Positions 45,356-54,905 are shown, counted from the first letter of the stretch. The stretch: DNA of 64,000 nt from JADCRZ01 sp037718865 (GCA_037718865.1 JBBJMP010000002.1:248001-312000); one strand, 5' to 3'. Translations and numbers: made by a program. Notes: generated by a model from the sequence alone, not told the origin.

Positions 45356-47218
45356 ATGCAAAACCAGGTAATTGCCGATATTGAAATTGAAGATGAGAAG
45401 ATTGATAATTACAGTTCTGTAATTATCCGGCAGCAATTTAATGCGCATCATGAATTTGCCATCCGGATCAAGTATGATGTATTGGATAAGACGGGTACTT
45501 TTACATTGACCGATGCGCAAAAAAAGATGGGCAAGCTGGCCATCATCAAGCTGGTGCAGGCAAGCAATTTCGAGGTGGCTTATGAATTCAGAGGGCTGAT
45601 TTGTGAGATCAGTATGGAGCAATCGGATAATTTTACCAGCGAACTTGTATTGAAAGGATACAGTCCGACGATCTTGCTTGAAAACGGCCCGCATCTTCTT
45701 TCTTTTTATCAAAAAGACCTGCAGCAGATCGTTCAGCAACTAACCGCAAGCCTGGCGCAAAGTAATTGCCGTGTCAATTTAAAGCCGCAACATACATCCC
45801 CGATCAAATATATTTGTCAATACCGCGAGAGTACTTTTCATTTTTTAAACCGGTTGTCTTCCGATTTTAGCGAATGGTTTTATTACGATGGCATCGATGT
45901 CTTTTTCGGCAAGCCGCCGTCTTCTCCCAATGTCGAGATAACCTATGGAGAAGACGTGCAGAACCTTCAACTCAAGCTGCGGATCTTACCTTTAACGTTT
46001 AGCAGCTATTCGTATGTTTCCAAAAAGGATGAGTTAATCAGCCAGGACGCCCCTTCCAGCATAGACGGGTTGGATCAGTATGCGAGCTTTGCGTTACAGG
46101 AGTCGGGCAAGGTGTTTACGGAAGCGGTCAGTTTCCCCATCAGGCAACGCGTCGAAGACAAGGCCGAGCTGGAAGGATTTGTGAAGAAACAAAAGACAGC
46201 GATGGCGGCCGACCTGGAAGTGGTATCCGGAAGCAGCGACAATCCGGCTATTTGTATCGGAGCCCTTGCCGATGTAAAGATTTCCAGGCCGGAGAGTAAT
46301 TTATTTACAAAGGAAGATTACGGAAAGTTCCTGATTACCAGCATTGAGCACCACGTAGCGGAGAACGGGAGTTACTACAACACGTTTGAGGGCATACCCT
46401 CCGGCATTGAAGTGATCCCAGTGAAGAACATCATCCTGCCTATTGCCGAACCGCAGATCGCGACGGTAAAAGACAACAAGGACCCTGACAATATGGGCCG
46501 CGTGCGTGTGCAAATGCTGTGGCAGCAAAATGACAATCTGCTGACCGACTGGCTCAGGGTAATGACGCCTGATGCCGGCGGTGGAAAGGATGGCGCCAAG
46601 AACAGAGGCCTGGTAGTTGTTCCTGAACCGGGCGACCAGGTATTGGTTTGTTTTCGTTATAACGATCCCGACCGGGCGTTTGTAATGGGCAGTATGTTTC
46701 ATGGAAAGACGGGTGGCGGTGGAGGCCAGGGAAACAATACAAAAAGCCTCAACAGCAAAAGCGGGCACACCTTATCACTTGACGATGGAAAAGGGATAAC
46801 CATCGTGGATAAAACAAGTGGAAATAAGATAGAGATTGATGGTACAAATGCAATTACAATTACGGCTTCCCAAAAGATAGAATTAACAAACGGAAAATCT
46901 ACGATCACTATGGATGGCGATACGATTACGATAACGGCCGACAATATTATTACGATGTCTGCCGTCCATGTTGGTATTGATGGCTCAGAAGATTCTGCTA
47001 TTCAAAGCGGAGAAAATGGTTTTACTGCCACATCTAGCGGTGATGTCTCTGTTAATGGCAAAACAACTTCGGTTGTCGGATCTAAGGAAGTCACAGCAAC
47101 AGGTGCAAAAGCCACCCTGAATGGAGATACAGAAGCTACTGTGAATGGAGGGGGAAAAACTACCGTAAGTGCCGGAGGTAAAGTGGCTGTACAAGGAGCA
47201 ATCGTAGCCTTGAATTAA
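45356..47218 (+). CDS. vgrG: Type VI spike protein VgrG (TssI)
   Basis: About 620 residues. The N-terminal gp27-like part (ending about 350) includes IIRQQFNAHHEFAIRIKYD, and the gp5 OB-fold follows with IATVKDNKDPDNMGRVRVQM, then VVPEPGDQVLVCF. The C-terminus (about 470-620) is a repetitive beta-helix (GDTITITADNIITM, then short Ala/Gly/Thr/Val repeats) forming the needle. No extra catalytic domain is attached. The start is uncertain: ATG at 45356 is chosen; TTG at 45332 is possible. It is the second gene of the effector module; the trimer should receive the PAAR-like tip of the Rhs protein two genes further on. Confidence 0.93.
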   Translation: MQNQVIADIEIEDEKIDNYSSVIIRQQFNAHHEFAIRIKYDVLDKTGTFTLTDAQKKMGKLAIIKLVQASNFEVAYEFRGLICEISMEQSDNFTSELVLKGYSPTILLENGPHLLSFYQKDLQQIVQQLTASLAQSNCRVNLKPQHTSPIKYICQYRESTFHFLNRLSSDFSEWFYYDGIDVFFGKPPSSPNVEITYGEDVQNLQLKLRILPLTFSSYSYVSKKDELISQDAPSSIDGLDQYASFALQESGKVFTEAVSFPIRQRVEDKAELEGFVKKQKTAMAADLEVVSGSSDNPAICIGALADVKISRPESNLFTKEDYGKFLITSIEHHVAENGSYYNTFEGIPSGIEVIPVKNIILPIAEPQIATVKDNKDPDNMGRVRVQMLWQQNDNLLTDWLRVMTPDAGGGKDGAKNRGLVVVPEPGDQVLVCFRYNDPDRAFVMGSMFHGKTGGGGGQGNNTKSLNSKSGHTLSLDDGKGITIVDKTSGNKIEIDGTNAITITASQKIELTNGKSTITMDGDTITITADNIITMSAVHVGIDGSEDSAIQSGENGFTATSSGDVSVNGKTTSVVGSKEVTATGAKATLNGDTEATVNGGGKTTVSAGGKVAVQGAIVALN

Positions 47219-47237
47219 ATGTTTTACAAAATAGCTT

Positions 47238-48611
47238 ATGGCCGGTAAAGAAAGTAATCCTATCCAGCAGAGAATGGAAATGCTGGTTGAGAAATGGGAG
47301 GACGTCAGAGAGCAGCCTGATGTGAATGTGGTGCGCATACATGCTCAAAACAACGAAAAGGATATGATCGAGGCCTTTTATACTTACCTGTTAGGCGTCG
47401 ACACGGAAAATAATGACATTCCTATTATATTTAACAGCATCTACCATGATGACGATCAGTATGCAAAGGCACTCCTGGACGAACTGGCGGATATGATTGA
47501 GACATGGAATATTGCGGGTAAGGATAATATAGAAGTAGAAATGCCTCACTTAGACTGGCAGCCGGATTATAAGCTCATAGATCATGATAATCCTGTTTTT
47601 TTGTTTGTTAGGAATATGAACAACCTGGCTGTCCACTTGAATTTAAGCGATGGTGTTTTCCTGGTTCCCATTTTACGGGTCTCATTTACAAAGCCAAATG
47701 CCATTAGCCGATGGCTGCATCTTGGTGTCAAGGCAGGCATACATCCCAAGGTAAAAATAGTTGTAGACGATACTGTATCGAATCCTTTTTACGAAAGGCT
47801 TGTTGAAAAAGATGCCGGCAGCGTTGCCACCCTCATTCCAGACCTGGACATGGATAATGCCATGCACCAGGTTGCTGCCATGGGTAAGCCCGACGATCCG
47901 GGTGTTCAATATCGCAAGGCCTTTGTAGCGCTTGTACAATCAATAGAAAAGAGAAAAGAAAAGGAGGCTGAAAAGCATGCTGATACGTGCATAGCCATCG
48001 CAAATAAAAACCTGGAGAAAAATCCATACTGGATCGGACAGGTCATTGCGGTAAATGCAGCGCTTGCAAATGACCAGGTTGGATATAGAAATTTCAAAAA
48101 AGCGATCGAATACTCAACACGTGGCGTGGAGGCTGCGCTAAAATCCAAAGAAATCGTTGCAGACGAATTTATTTACAGAAAATTCATTGCACAGGCTGTC
48201 ATGTTAAGGGCTTCGTTGTTTACGGTAACAAAAGACTGGAGGAGCGCCGTTGAAGATTTTACCATTGCAGCAAACCATTATACATATACTAATGACATGA
48301 TGCTGGCTATGGAAGCATACCGGATGAGTGGATATGCAAACGACAAACTGGGTGATAATGATGCTGCCTGCAAAGCGTTGGCAGAGGCTGTTGCCATCAG
48401 CAGGCAAATACCTGAGCACATTATTAAGTTCACCACGTTTGCAGGGGTAATAGAATTGCTATTTCAAATAAACAATTTAAAATACATCAGCAACCAGGAG
48501 GTACAGGATGCTGCCTGGTTTGTATATGGGGATGATTGGATGACGGAAATTAAAAATTGGAAAAATCCGCATTACGAACAACAGAATGATCCAACAAAAG
48601 CAATGATGTGA
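47238..48611 (+). CDS. Unrecognised protein between vgrG and rhs, TPR-like C-terminus; candidate effector adaptor
   Basis: A 457-residue soluble protein with no family I can name. The N-terminal half (about 1-200) looks alpha/beta (NDIPIIFNSIYHDDDQYAKA, FLFVRNMNNLAVHLNLSDGV). The C-terminal half (about 225-440) is helical with TPR-like pairs, for example YRNFKKAIEYSTRGVEAALK and DWRSAVEDFTIAANHYTY. It starts 20 bp after vgrG and ends 67 bp before rhs. In Proteobacteria this position is held by DUF4123 or EagR chaperones that load effectors onto VgrG; no similarity to those was noticed. The adaptor role is inferred from position and architecture. Confidence 0.8.
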   Translation: MAGKESNPIQQRMEMLVEKWEDVREQPDVNVVRIHAQNNEKDMIEAFYTYLLGVDTENNDIPIIFNSIYHDDDQYAKALLDELADMIETWNIAGKDNIEVEMPHLDWQPDYKLIDHDNPVFLFVRNMNNLAVHLNLSDGVFLVPILRVSFTKPNAISRWLHLGVKAGIHPKVKIVVDDTVSNPFYERLVEKDAGSVATLIPDLDMDNAMHQVAAMGKPDDPGVQYRKAFVALVQSIEKRKEKEAEKHADTCIAIANKNLEKNPYWIGQVIAVNAALANDQVGYRNFKKAIEYSTRGVEAALKSKEIVADEFIYRKFIAQAVMLRASLFTVTKDWRSAVEDFTIAANHYTYTNDMMLAMEAYRMSGYANDKLGDNDAACKALAEAVAISRQIPEHIIKFTTFAGVIELLFQINNLKYISNQEVQDAAWFVYGDDWMTEIKNWKNPHYEQQNDPTKAMM

Positions 48612-48678
48612 TCGTTGCAAACCCTCATTAGAATTATGTTCACACTTAAAAAAAGAATCCCGTTCACCGCTCCAGATC

Positions 48679-51600
48679 ATGGATAAGGTCAGTCAAAATA
48701 GAAAAATAGCACTTGCTGCCGAGCGTTCTGCCGAACAGGCTACAAAGGCGGCCGAGGCCCAAGCTGATCAAACTCCCGTAGGACAGGCTATAAGCACGGC
48801 CAATACCGCATTGGAGGTTCATGGAAAAGTAATGGGCGCTTATGGAGCAGTAATGGGTGCAACAGGTGCTCTGGCTGAAAAAGCGGTAGTAGCCGTGTTT
48901 TCAAAGTTGGCTTTTATGCAGGGAATCGCGTGCCTGCCTGCTTCCTCGCAGCTTGATCCTGTGGTGGGCATAGATGTGCACCTGGTCATGATTCCCCCTT
49001 CCCCATCGCCCATACCGATGCCGCATCCTTATATTGCGATGGTTTTTAATCCCAAGGATTTTATTGCTTGCGCTGTGATGTCCGTTGTAGCAGCCATACC
49101 ACCTCCCCCACCAGATAGTGCGGGAAAGCAGCTTGCCTCAACGGTAGGCAAAATGGCTTTAGGGATGGTGATGGCGAAAATGGGATTGGGCGCGTCCGTA
49201 AAATTAGGTGGTTTCACACCACGCACTGTAACCGGAACAGCCAACAAGGTAGTACCCCATTTCCCCATGGGCGCCAGCTTTGCACCCATCCCCATTTTAA
49301 AAAATTCAGGCCATGCCCAATTCGGCAGCCTTTTCCTGCTTGCCGATGGCGAACCCTTTACCGGGCTATTGCACTTAAACAACGATTGCTGGGATATTGG
49401 GATCATGCAATTGATGCGTAAGAAAGCGCCTCCTGCAGCCATGCACCTTTTTTTGCCCACCGGTTTTGTAATGGCCATTCCTTCACACAACGTTATTGTC
49501 AATCCCATCCCCACGCCGATCAACCCTATCGCAGCGTTAACCAAGCTGTTTAATTTCGGGATAGCCAAGATATTACACAAAATCATCAACAAGCTTCCTC
49601 CTGGCTTGAGAGCCGGATTGCACAAAGCTGTATGCCATGTAACCGGCCACCCGGTTGATGTGGTAAGCGGCATGTTGTTTACGGATGAAGAAGATTTTTC
49701 GTTGCCAGGTGTAATACCCTTATCATGGGAAAGAACCTGGTATAGCGACAGTACATACAAAGGACCGCTGGGTCATGGCTGGTATCATAACTATGATATG
49801 GCATTGGTTGTTGACGAAAAAAATAACCAGGCAACATACAGGATGAACGATGGCCGCGGGGTGGTATTCCAATTGCCGCAACCCGGGAAGTTTACGTTTG
49901 ACCGTGCTGCCAGGCTTTTTCTGCACCGCCATCCGGAACAAAGCTTTTTGTACATTACCGATCAAGATGGATTGATATACCGCTTTACGGACAAGCTCTA
50001 CAAGGACCAGCACAACCAGATTGGCTGCCATATTCTGCAAAGCATATCCAATGCCAATGGATATGCCATCCGTTTCGAATACAACCTGTATGGGGGATTA
50101 GTAAAAATCACCGATAGCGCCGGAAGGATACTTACTGTTGAGAATGATGGTCAGGGGCGTATTAGTAACATTTTTGCACCGCATCCCTCTGAGTTAAACA
50201 ACACATTTGTAATTGCGCATTATGACTATGATGAAGCAGGCAACATGACCTGCCATACGGATGCACTTGGGCAGCGAATGGAGTTTGACTTTGAAAATCA
50301 TTTATTGGTTAAAGAAACCTGGCGTAACGGGCACCAATGGTATTTTGAATATGATGGTAAAGCCACCGGAGCTAAATGCATACATACCTGGGGGGACGGA
50401 GATATATACAATCATAAGCTTACTTATACCGAAGGTTGCACTGTGGTAGAGAACAGCCTGGGACATAACACCACTTATTACCACAAAAACGGCTTGCCTT
50501 ATATCATGGTTGATGGTAACGGCGCCGAGTGGAAGTACCGGCATAATCGTTTTAGCGAACTGGAATGGGAGACGGATCCTATGGGTAACCAGCAGAATTA
50601 TTCGCATGATGAATGGGGTAATGTGGTTACAAGCACAGACCCGGGTGGTGGATTCAGTTACTTCGAGTATTTCAATCCTCAGTTTCCATTGCTTCCAACA
50701 GAAGCTCTGGATCCAGGAGGTGGAAAATGGAAATGGGAGTATGATGAAAAAGGAAATCTAGTTGAGAAAACTGATTCATTAGGTGGGAAATCGAGATATT
50801 ATTATCGAGACGGGCTCTTATTTAAAATTATAAATGAAGTTGGGGCTATATCCAAATTAGAATATGACAATGAACAAAACTTAATTTTGATACAAACAGA
50901 AGATGGCGTGTCTACAACTTATACTTTCGATAGGCTAAGCAATTGTGTAAAAATAGTTAACCCTTATGGGGTAAAGCAAAAGCGGGAGTACGATCTGAAA
51001 GGACGTGTCATCCGAGTAAATGATTTTGATGGAAATATTGTAGACTTTGAATATGATGGGATAGACAATCTGGTGAAATACCATGATAACCATAAAGATG
51101 TGAGGTATCATTATCTTGGTCTGTGGAAAATGATCAGCCGGACAGAAGCTGGAGCTACTGTTCTTTTTAAATATGATACAGAGGAGCAACTTCGAAGAAT
51201 AGTGAATGAACATGGCCAAAGTTATAGTTTTGAATTAGACTCTGTAGGCAATGTGGTTGAAACAAAGGGGTTTGACAATCTAAACCGTCGTTACACGCGA
51301 AATATAGGAGGACGCATTGAAACTGTGCATCGTCCAGGAGGGATATTCACAAAATATAATTATGATCAATGTGGCCGTGTAACAGAAATTTCATACAGTG
51401 ATGGAAAAAAAGAAACCTATAAATATCGTACTGATGGAGAATTGATATGCGCAATAAATGAATTTACTGATGTAGAATTTGAGCGCAATGTAAGAGGCGA
51501 TGTTTTAAAAGAAACCATTAATGAAGAATGGATAGTTTCGCATTACGACATTAGCGGCAACAGGACAAAAGTCACAAGCAGCCAGGGAGCTAAGATTACA

Positions 51601-53076
51601 ACACAGTATAATAAGCTTGGGGATGTAATTCAGATAGGAGCTAATGGTTGGGTAGCACAATTAAAACATGATAATTTAGGTCTCGAAACAAACCGAATTT
51701 TACCAGGAGGAATTAGCATCCAGTGGCAGCGGGATGCAATAGGCAGACCAGTGGGACAAGTTGTAGGTCGTAGTTCAGGAAATAATATTTTTACCACTCA
51801 TCGTAATAAGCAATTTAAGTGGGATGTAAATGACTTGCTGAAACAAATAATAGACGAAAAAGGAACAACAAAACTGGAATATGATAACTTGAGCAATCTC
51901 GTCAAAACTATTTTTCCAGATGGAGAAGAACAACTTCGAAATTTTGATGCTGTTGGAAATTTATTTAAAACTCACGACCGTCAGGACCGCGTATATGCTC
52001 AAGGTGGTCAATTAAGAAAAGCTAATGGGTGGGAGTATCAATATGATTTAGAAGGAAACCTGATTGAAAAAAAACATTTGCATGGTGATCGTTGGATTTA
52101 CGAATGGAATAGCGCAGGAATGCTCACAAAAGTAGTGCGACCGGACAAAACAGAAGTAGTATTTACTTACGATGCACTAGGACGTAGATTTTCCAAACAA
52201 TATAAAAATACAATTACTAGGTTTGTTTGGGACGGCAACCTGCCGCTTCATGAGTGGAAGGAACATGCTATTACAAAAGAAAAATTAAGCGAGATGAAAG
52301 TTGGCGAAAATGGAGTTATCACGTGGGCTTTCGATCCAGGCACTTATGCACCTTCTGTTAAAATAAAAGGGGATAAAAAATTCAGTATTGTAACTGACTA
52401 TTTAGGCTCGCCATACCAAATATACAACAGCGATGGCGATTTGTTTTGGAGTTGTGAATTAGACAGCTATGGCAAAATACGAATAGAAAAAGGGGAGATT
52501 GGAAGTTGCCCTTTCCGTTTTCAAGGCCAGTATGAAGACACAGAAACCGGGCTATATTACAATAGGTTTAGATATTACGCCCCTGAGGAAGGCATTTATA
52601 TCAGTCAAGACCCTATAAGGTTGGATGGAGGCATGGAATTATATAGCTATGTAAAGGATACTGCAGGTTGGATTGATCCTTTCGGATTAAATTATAATCA
52701 GGGAAAGCAAAAAAAGGCTCAGGAAAAAGCTAATAAACGAGCCAGACAAAAAGCCGCCAAAATCAGAAGAAGAGCACAAAGGACCGGAACACAACATCCA
52801 ACAGCAATCACTGTAGTTGTTCATGTGCCAAGTGGCAGAACTTACACTGGGCTGAGCGGAGACAAGCCCAACAATCTTCATCCAAATTTAGCAAGTGTGG
52901 TCCCATCTAGAAGTTCAGAAAAATGGCCAGTCAATAATTGTGCGGAAGTTTCCGCTTACGACAAAGCCTTAAAAGATAACCCTGGCTCCACTCCAGCCGA
53001 TTTTAAGCATTCAACGGTAAATATTGCTGATGGTACAGAAAAACCTCCTTGCCATAATTGTCGACAATGGTGTTAA
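48679..53076 (+). CDS. PAAR-like/Rhs type VI effector with C-terminal deaminase-fold toxin
   Basis: A 1465-residue polymorphic toxin. Residues 1-60 are Ala-rich and helical, about 75-320 hold a PAAR-like Pro/Gly-rich region (VMIPPSPSPIPMPHPYIAMV), and the Rhs part starts near 319 with CHVTGHPVDVVSGMLFTDEE. YD repeats fill the middle, and the Rhs core ends near 1337 with QDPIRLDGGMELYSYV and WIDPFGL, the canonical self-cleavage spacing. The last 128 residues form the toxin: NNCAEVSAYDKAL (Cys1421, Glu1423) and PPCHNC (Cys1458, Cys1461), the zinc and proton-transfer motifs of the cytidine-deaminase fold, CAE variant (YwqJ-like). It ends four residues after the last ligand, unusually abruptly. 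From about 50,750 the DNA turns AT-rich, suggesting a swapped 3' part. Confidence 0.9.
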   Translation: MDKVSQNRKIALAAERSAEQATKAAEAQADQTPVGQAISTANTALEVHGKVMGAYGAVMGATGALAEKAVVAVFSKLAFMQGIACLPASSQLDPVVGIDVHLVMIPPSPSPIPMPHPYIAMVFNPKDFIACAVMSVVAAIPPPPPDSAGKQLASTVGKMALGMVMAKMGLGASVKLGGFTPRTVTGTANKVVPHFPMGASFAPIPILKNSGHAQFGSLFLLADGEPFTGLLHLNNDCWDIGIMQLMRKKAPPAAMHLFLPTGFVMAIPSHNVIVNPIPTPINPIAALTKLFNFGIAKILHKIINKLPPGLRAGLHKAVCHVTGHPVDVVSGMLFTDEEDFSLPGVIPLSWERTWYSDSTYKGPLGHGWYHNYDMALVVDEKNNQATYRMNDGRGVVFQLPQPGKFTFDRAARLFLHRHPEQSFLYITDQDGLIYRFTDKLYKDQHNQIGCHILQSISNANGYAIRFEYNLYGGLVKITDSAGRILTVENDGQGRISNIFAPHPSELNNTFVIAHYDYDEAGNMTCHTDALGQRMEFDFENHLLVKETWRNGHQWYFEYDGKATGAKCIHTWGDGDIYNHKLTYTEGCTVVENSLGHNTTYYHKNGLPYIMVDGNGAEWKYRHNRFSELEWETDPMGNQQNYSHDEWGNVVTSTDPGGGFSYFEYFNPQFPLLPTEALDPGGGKWKWEYDEKGNLVEKTDSLGGKSRYYYRDGLLFKIINEVGAISKLEYDNEQNLILIQTEDGVSTTYTFDRLSNCVKIVNPYGVKQKREYDLKGRVIRVNDFDGNIVDFEYDGIDNLVKYHDNHKDVRYHYLGLWKMISRTEAGATVLFKYDTEEQLRRIVNEHGQSYSFELDSVGNVVETKGFDNLNRRYTRNIGGRIETVHRPGGIFTKYNYDQCGRVTEISYSDGKKETYKYRTDGELICAINEFTDVEFERNVRGDVLKETINEEWIVSHYDISGNRTKVTSSQGAKITTQYNKLGDVIQIGANGWVAQLKHDNLGLETNRILPGGISIQWQRDAIGRPVGQVVGRSSGNNIFTTHRNKQFKWDVNDLLKQIIDEKGTTKLEYDNLSNLVKTIFPDGEEQLRNFDAVGNLFKTHDRQDRVYAQGGQLRKANGWEYQYDLEGNLIEKKHLHGDRWIYEWNSAGMLTKVVRPDKTEVVFTYDALGRRFSKQYKNTITRFVWDGNLPLHEWKEHAITKEKLSEMKVGENGVITWAFDPGTYAPSVKIKGDKKFSIVTDYLGSPYQIYNSDGDLFWSCELDSYGKIRIEKGEIGSCPFRFQGQYEDTETGLYYNRFRYYAPEEGIYISQDPIRLDGGMELYSYVKDTAGWIDPFGLNYNQGKQKKAQEKANKRARQKAAKIRRRAQRTGTQHPTAITVVVHVPSGRTYTGLSGDKPNNLHPNLASVVPSRSSEKWPVNNCAEVSAYDKALKDNPGSTPADFKHSTVNIADGTEKPPCHNCRQWC

Positions 53077-53088
53077 AAAAATTTAGTA

Positions 53089-53544
53089 ATGTTTAATTCA
53101 AAAAAGATACTTGAGGTTCTGGAAGCTAATCACTTAGTTTTAAAACTTGATGAAAACAAACTGCTAAAAGCTTCAAAAGAGTATCAAATACTTGGATATG
53201 AATTAACGGAAAGCCTTAAAGAATTTCTTGCCTATTTCGCATATCACGTAATAAAGTTTAAAGCAGGTTCAAACGATGATGAAATTAATTTCAATGTTTC
53301 AAAGGTTCTTAAAAGATGCCCTAAGTATTATGTTAAAGGAATGGAATCCAATTATTCTATGAGAAAAATAATTCCTTTTGGACTGGTCTACACTGAGCAT
53401 ATGATATTTTTTTCAGATGAAAAAGATTGGACGTATGCGTGTTACGATGATCTTGTTATTCTTTTTGGGCATAGTCAACTAGAAGCACTTGAAAACATAT
53501 TCAATGATAAGGAGATGGCAAGATTCACCTTGCCATTGAAATGA
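53089..53544 (+). CDS. Probable immunity protein, SUKH-like
   Basis: A 151-residue soluble protein beginning 12 bp after the Rhs toxin stop, the usual place for a cognate immunity gene. The pattern (ILGYELTESLKEFLAYFAYH, then late YACYDDLVILFGHSQLEAL) resembles SUKH-3/SMI1-KNR4 immunity proteins, which are known partners of deaminase toxins. AT-rich composition matches the 3' part of rhs, so the two were probably acquired together. The SUKH call is moderate; the immunity role follows mainly from position. Confidence 0.7.
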   Translation: MFNSKKILEVLEANHLVLKLDENKLLKASKEYQILGYELTESLKEFLAYFAYHVIKFKAGSNDDEINFNVSKVLKRCPKYYVKGMESNYSMRKIIPFGLVYTEHMIFFSDEKDWTYACYDDLVILFGHSQLEALENIFNDKEMARFTLPLK

Positions 53545-53582
53545 ATGATATTTATGATCCTCGTGAAGCTTGCCCCAGAACT

Positions 53583-54092
53583 GGCGCAAGTATGCAGCTG
53601 AGCCTCTGTGCGGATGCGTACTTGTGCATGGCTTAATATGGCTGATGGATCAGTATTATTTAGAAGGGGCTTGACTGACAAAGGCTCAAATGCCCCCCAT
53701 CTGGCTCCGGAACTGGCGCAAGTATGCAGCTTAGCTTTTGTGCTGTGGCGTACTTGTGCCGGGCTTCTCAAAGTACATGAAATAGTATTATTTAAAAGCG
53801 GCTTAACTGACCAACGCACAAGTACCCATCCCACAATCCCTACCCTGCATACTTGCGCCAGTTTTACTTTGTAGTTATGTAAAGTGTAAATTCGTTTGAT
53901 AAATCTACCTTTACTGGCGCAAGTATGCCGCCTGGCTTTGTGCGGTGGCGTACTTGTGCCTGACTTGACTGCAAGGTACAAGTACGCATCCCATCTTCTA
54001 ATAAATGTGTTTCCCTTGAACTGTCTCAAGTATGCCTACCTTTACTGGTGCAAGTATGCCGCCAGGCCTATGTGCTGTGGCGTACTTGTGCC
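53583..54092. repeat. Hairpin repeat array, left block
   Basis: The A-type unit GGCGCAAGTATGC-N20-GCGTACTTGTGCC, an imperfect palindrome, occurs at 53583-53627, 53715-53760, 53916-53960 and 54047-54092. A B-type unit, GCACAAGTAC-N-GCATACTTGCGCC, is at 53816-53859. Spacers are related to each other (TTTAAAAGCGGCTTAACTGA-like). Between B and the third A unit lies an 89-bp stretch identical to the region just before the RAYT gene. No true gene is seen; open frames here arise from the repeats. Confidence 0.88.
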
Positions 54093-54197
54093 TGGCTTGA
54101 ATCACATTAATGCCAATATTGCAAGGGCCCATATTGCCCAGCCTGCATCCTTATGGTGTGCAAAATTTGTTATCAAAATCTGGTTAGAGACGAACAA

Positions 54198-54603
54198 TCA
54201 CAGTGGTACAGGAAAGTTTTCTTTAAACCATTTAAGATTATGAATAGGTACAGGGCTGCTTGTAAAATGTAGCAATGCCTTTTCCTGCGTAACGATTACT
54301 TCACTGCCCGTTTGAAGCGCCAAATCAAAAAGAAAATTATCCTTTGGATCCGGGCTATCATTAAATTGGGGTTGTGTAACTGTAAATATGGTAGCTTCCT
54401 TAATTGCTCTTAAAAGAATTGAAGGATTAACATCTTTTACCATAAGGCAATCTGCAAGATTGTTTTCAAGTTCTCTTACGTATTTCCTCGTTTATGAAAA
54501 TATGTAGGTTGTACTGATTGAAGGCATCGATCAAACGATATAATTTATTGTAGGCTGCATAAGTAATATAAACGGATGTATCAATTACGAATTTTTGCTT
54601 CAT
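54198..54603 (-). pseudogene. PIN-domain toxin, frameshifted
   Basis: The minus-strand frame starting at 54603 encodes MKQKFVIDTSVYITYAAYNK, the first acidic motif of a PIN-domain ribonuclease, and ends after 46 codons (NEEIRKRT then stop). In a different frame, sequence continues as RKYVRELENNLADCLMVKDV and PDPKDNFLFDLALQTGSE (the central PIN acidic motif), ending at 54198. A one-base change near 54,485 would rejoin them, so the toxin appears inactivated. It overlaps the antitoxin gene by 23 bp. A sequencing error cannot be excluded. Confidence 0.75.
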
Positions 54604-54835
54604 AATTTTTTTTACGATTATTACTCACCACCTCTGCTATTTCATCTTCTGACAATATTTTAAATTTACCTTCCAGCATCGTATCTGCCTTTTTGGCAAG
54701 CAACAATGCTTTCTGTAATTTTATTTTACGTAATAATTCAGCCTTCTCCACTTCGTCAAGCGCATCCACTTCATCTACAATCTGACGCAGAAGAGAAGGA
54801 ACTGTTTCTGAATGTTGTAATGAAGACTGTTCCAT
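54581..54835 (-). CDS. Antitoxin-like partner of the PIN pseudogene
   Basis: An 84-residue charged, helical protein (VDALDEVEKAELLRKIKLQK) without membrane segments. It precedes and overlaps the PIN gene by 23 bp, the usual antitoxin-toxin order. It seems intact, while the toxin is broken, so the module may be an orphan antitoxin now. No DNA-binding motif was recognised with certainty. Confidence 0.65.
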   Translation of the reverse strand: MEQSSLQHSETVPSLLRQIVDEVDALDEVEKAELLRKIKLQKALLLAKKADTMLEGKFKILSEDEIAEVVSNNRKKNYEAKIRN

Positions 54836-54905
54836 ACTTTTTAATTAAGGTAATTTACAAAATTAGGATAACGTACCCAAATACAAACAAAAAGCCTCCG
54901 GAACT

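Noticed and set aside
45167..45739. 190-codon minus-strand frame overlapping vgrG start
   Set aside because: It overlaps the conserved VgrG N-terminus and has no recognisable domain; it is most likely a shadow.
49029..49760. 243-codon open frame antisense to rhs
   Set aside because: It lies wholly inside the PAAR-like/Rhs coding region, and its composition mirrors the opposite strand.
53608..54243. Two open frames of 88 and 115 codons on the plus strand
   Set aside because: They are built from the repeat units themselves (recurring VCSLA and TCA-type peptides) and have no family match by eye.
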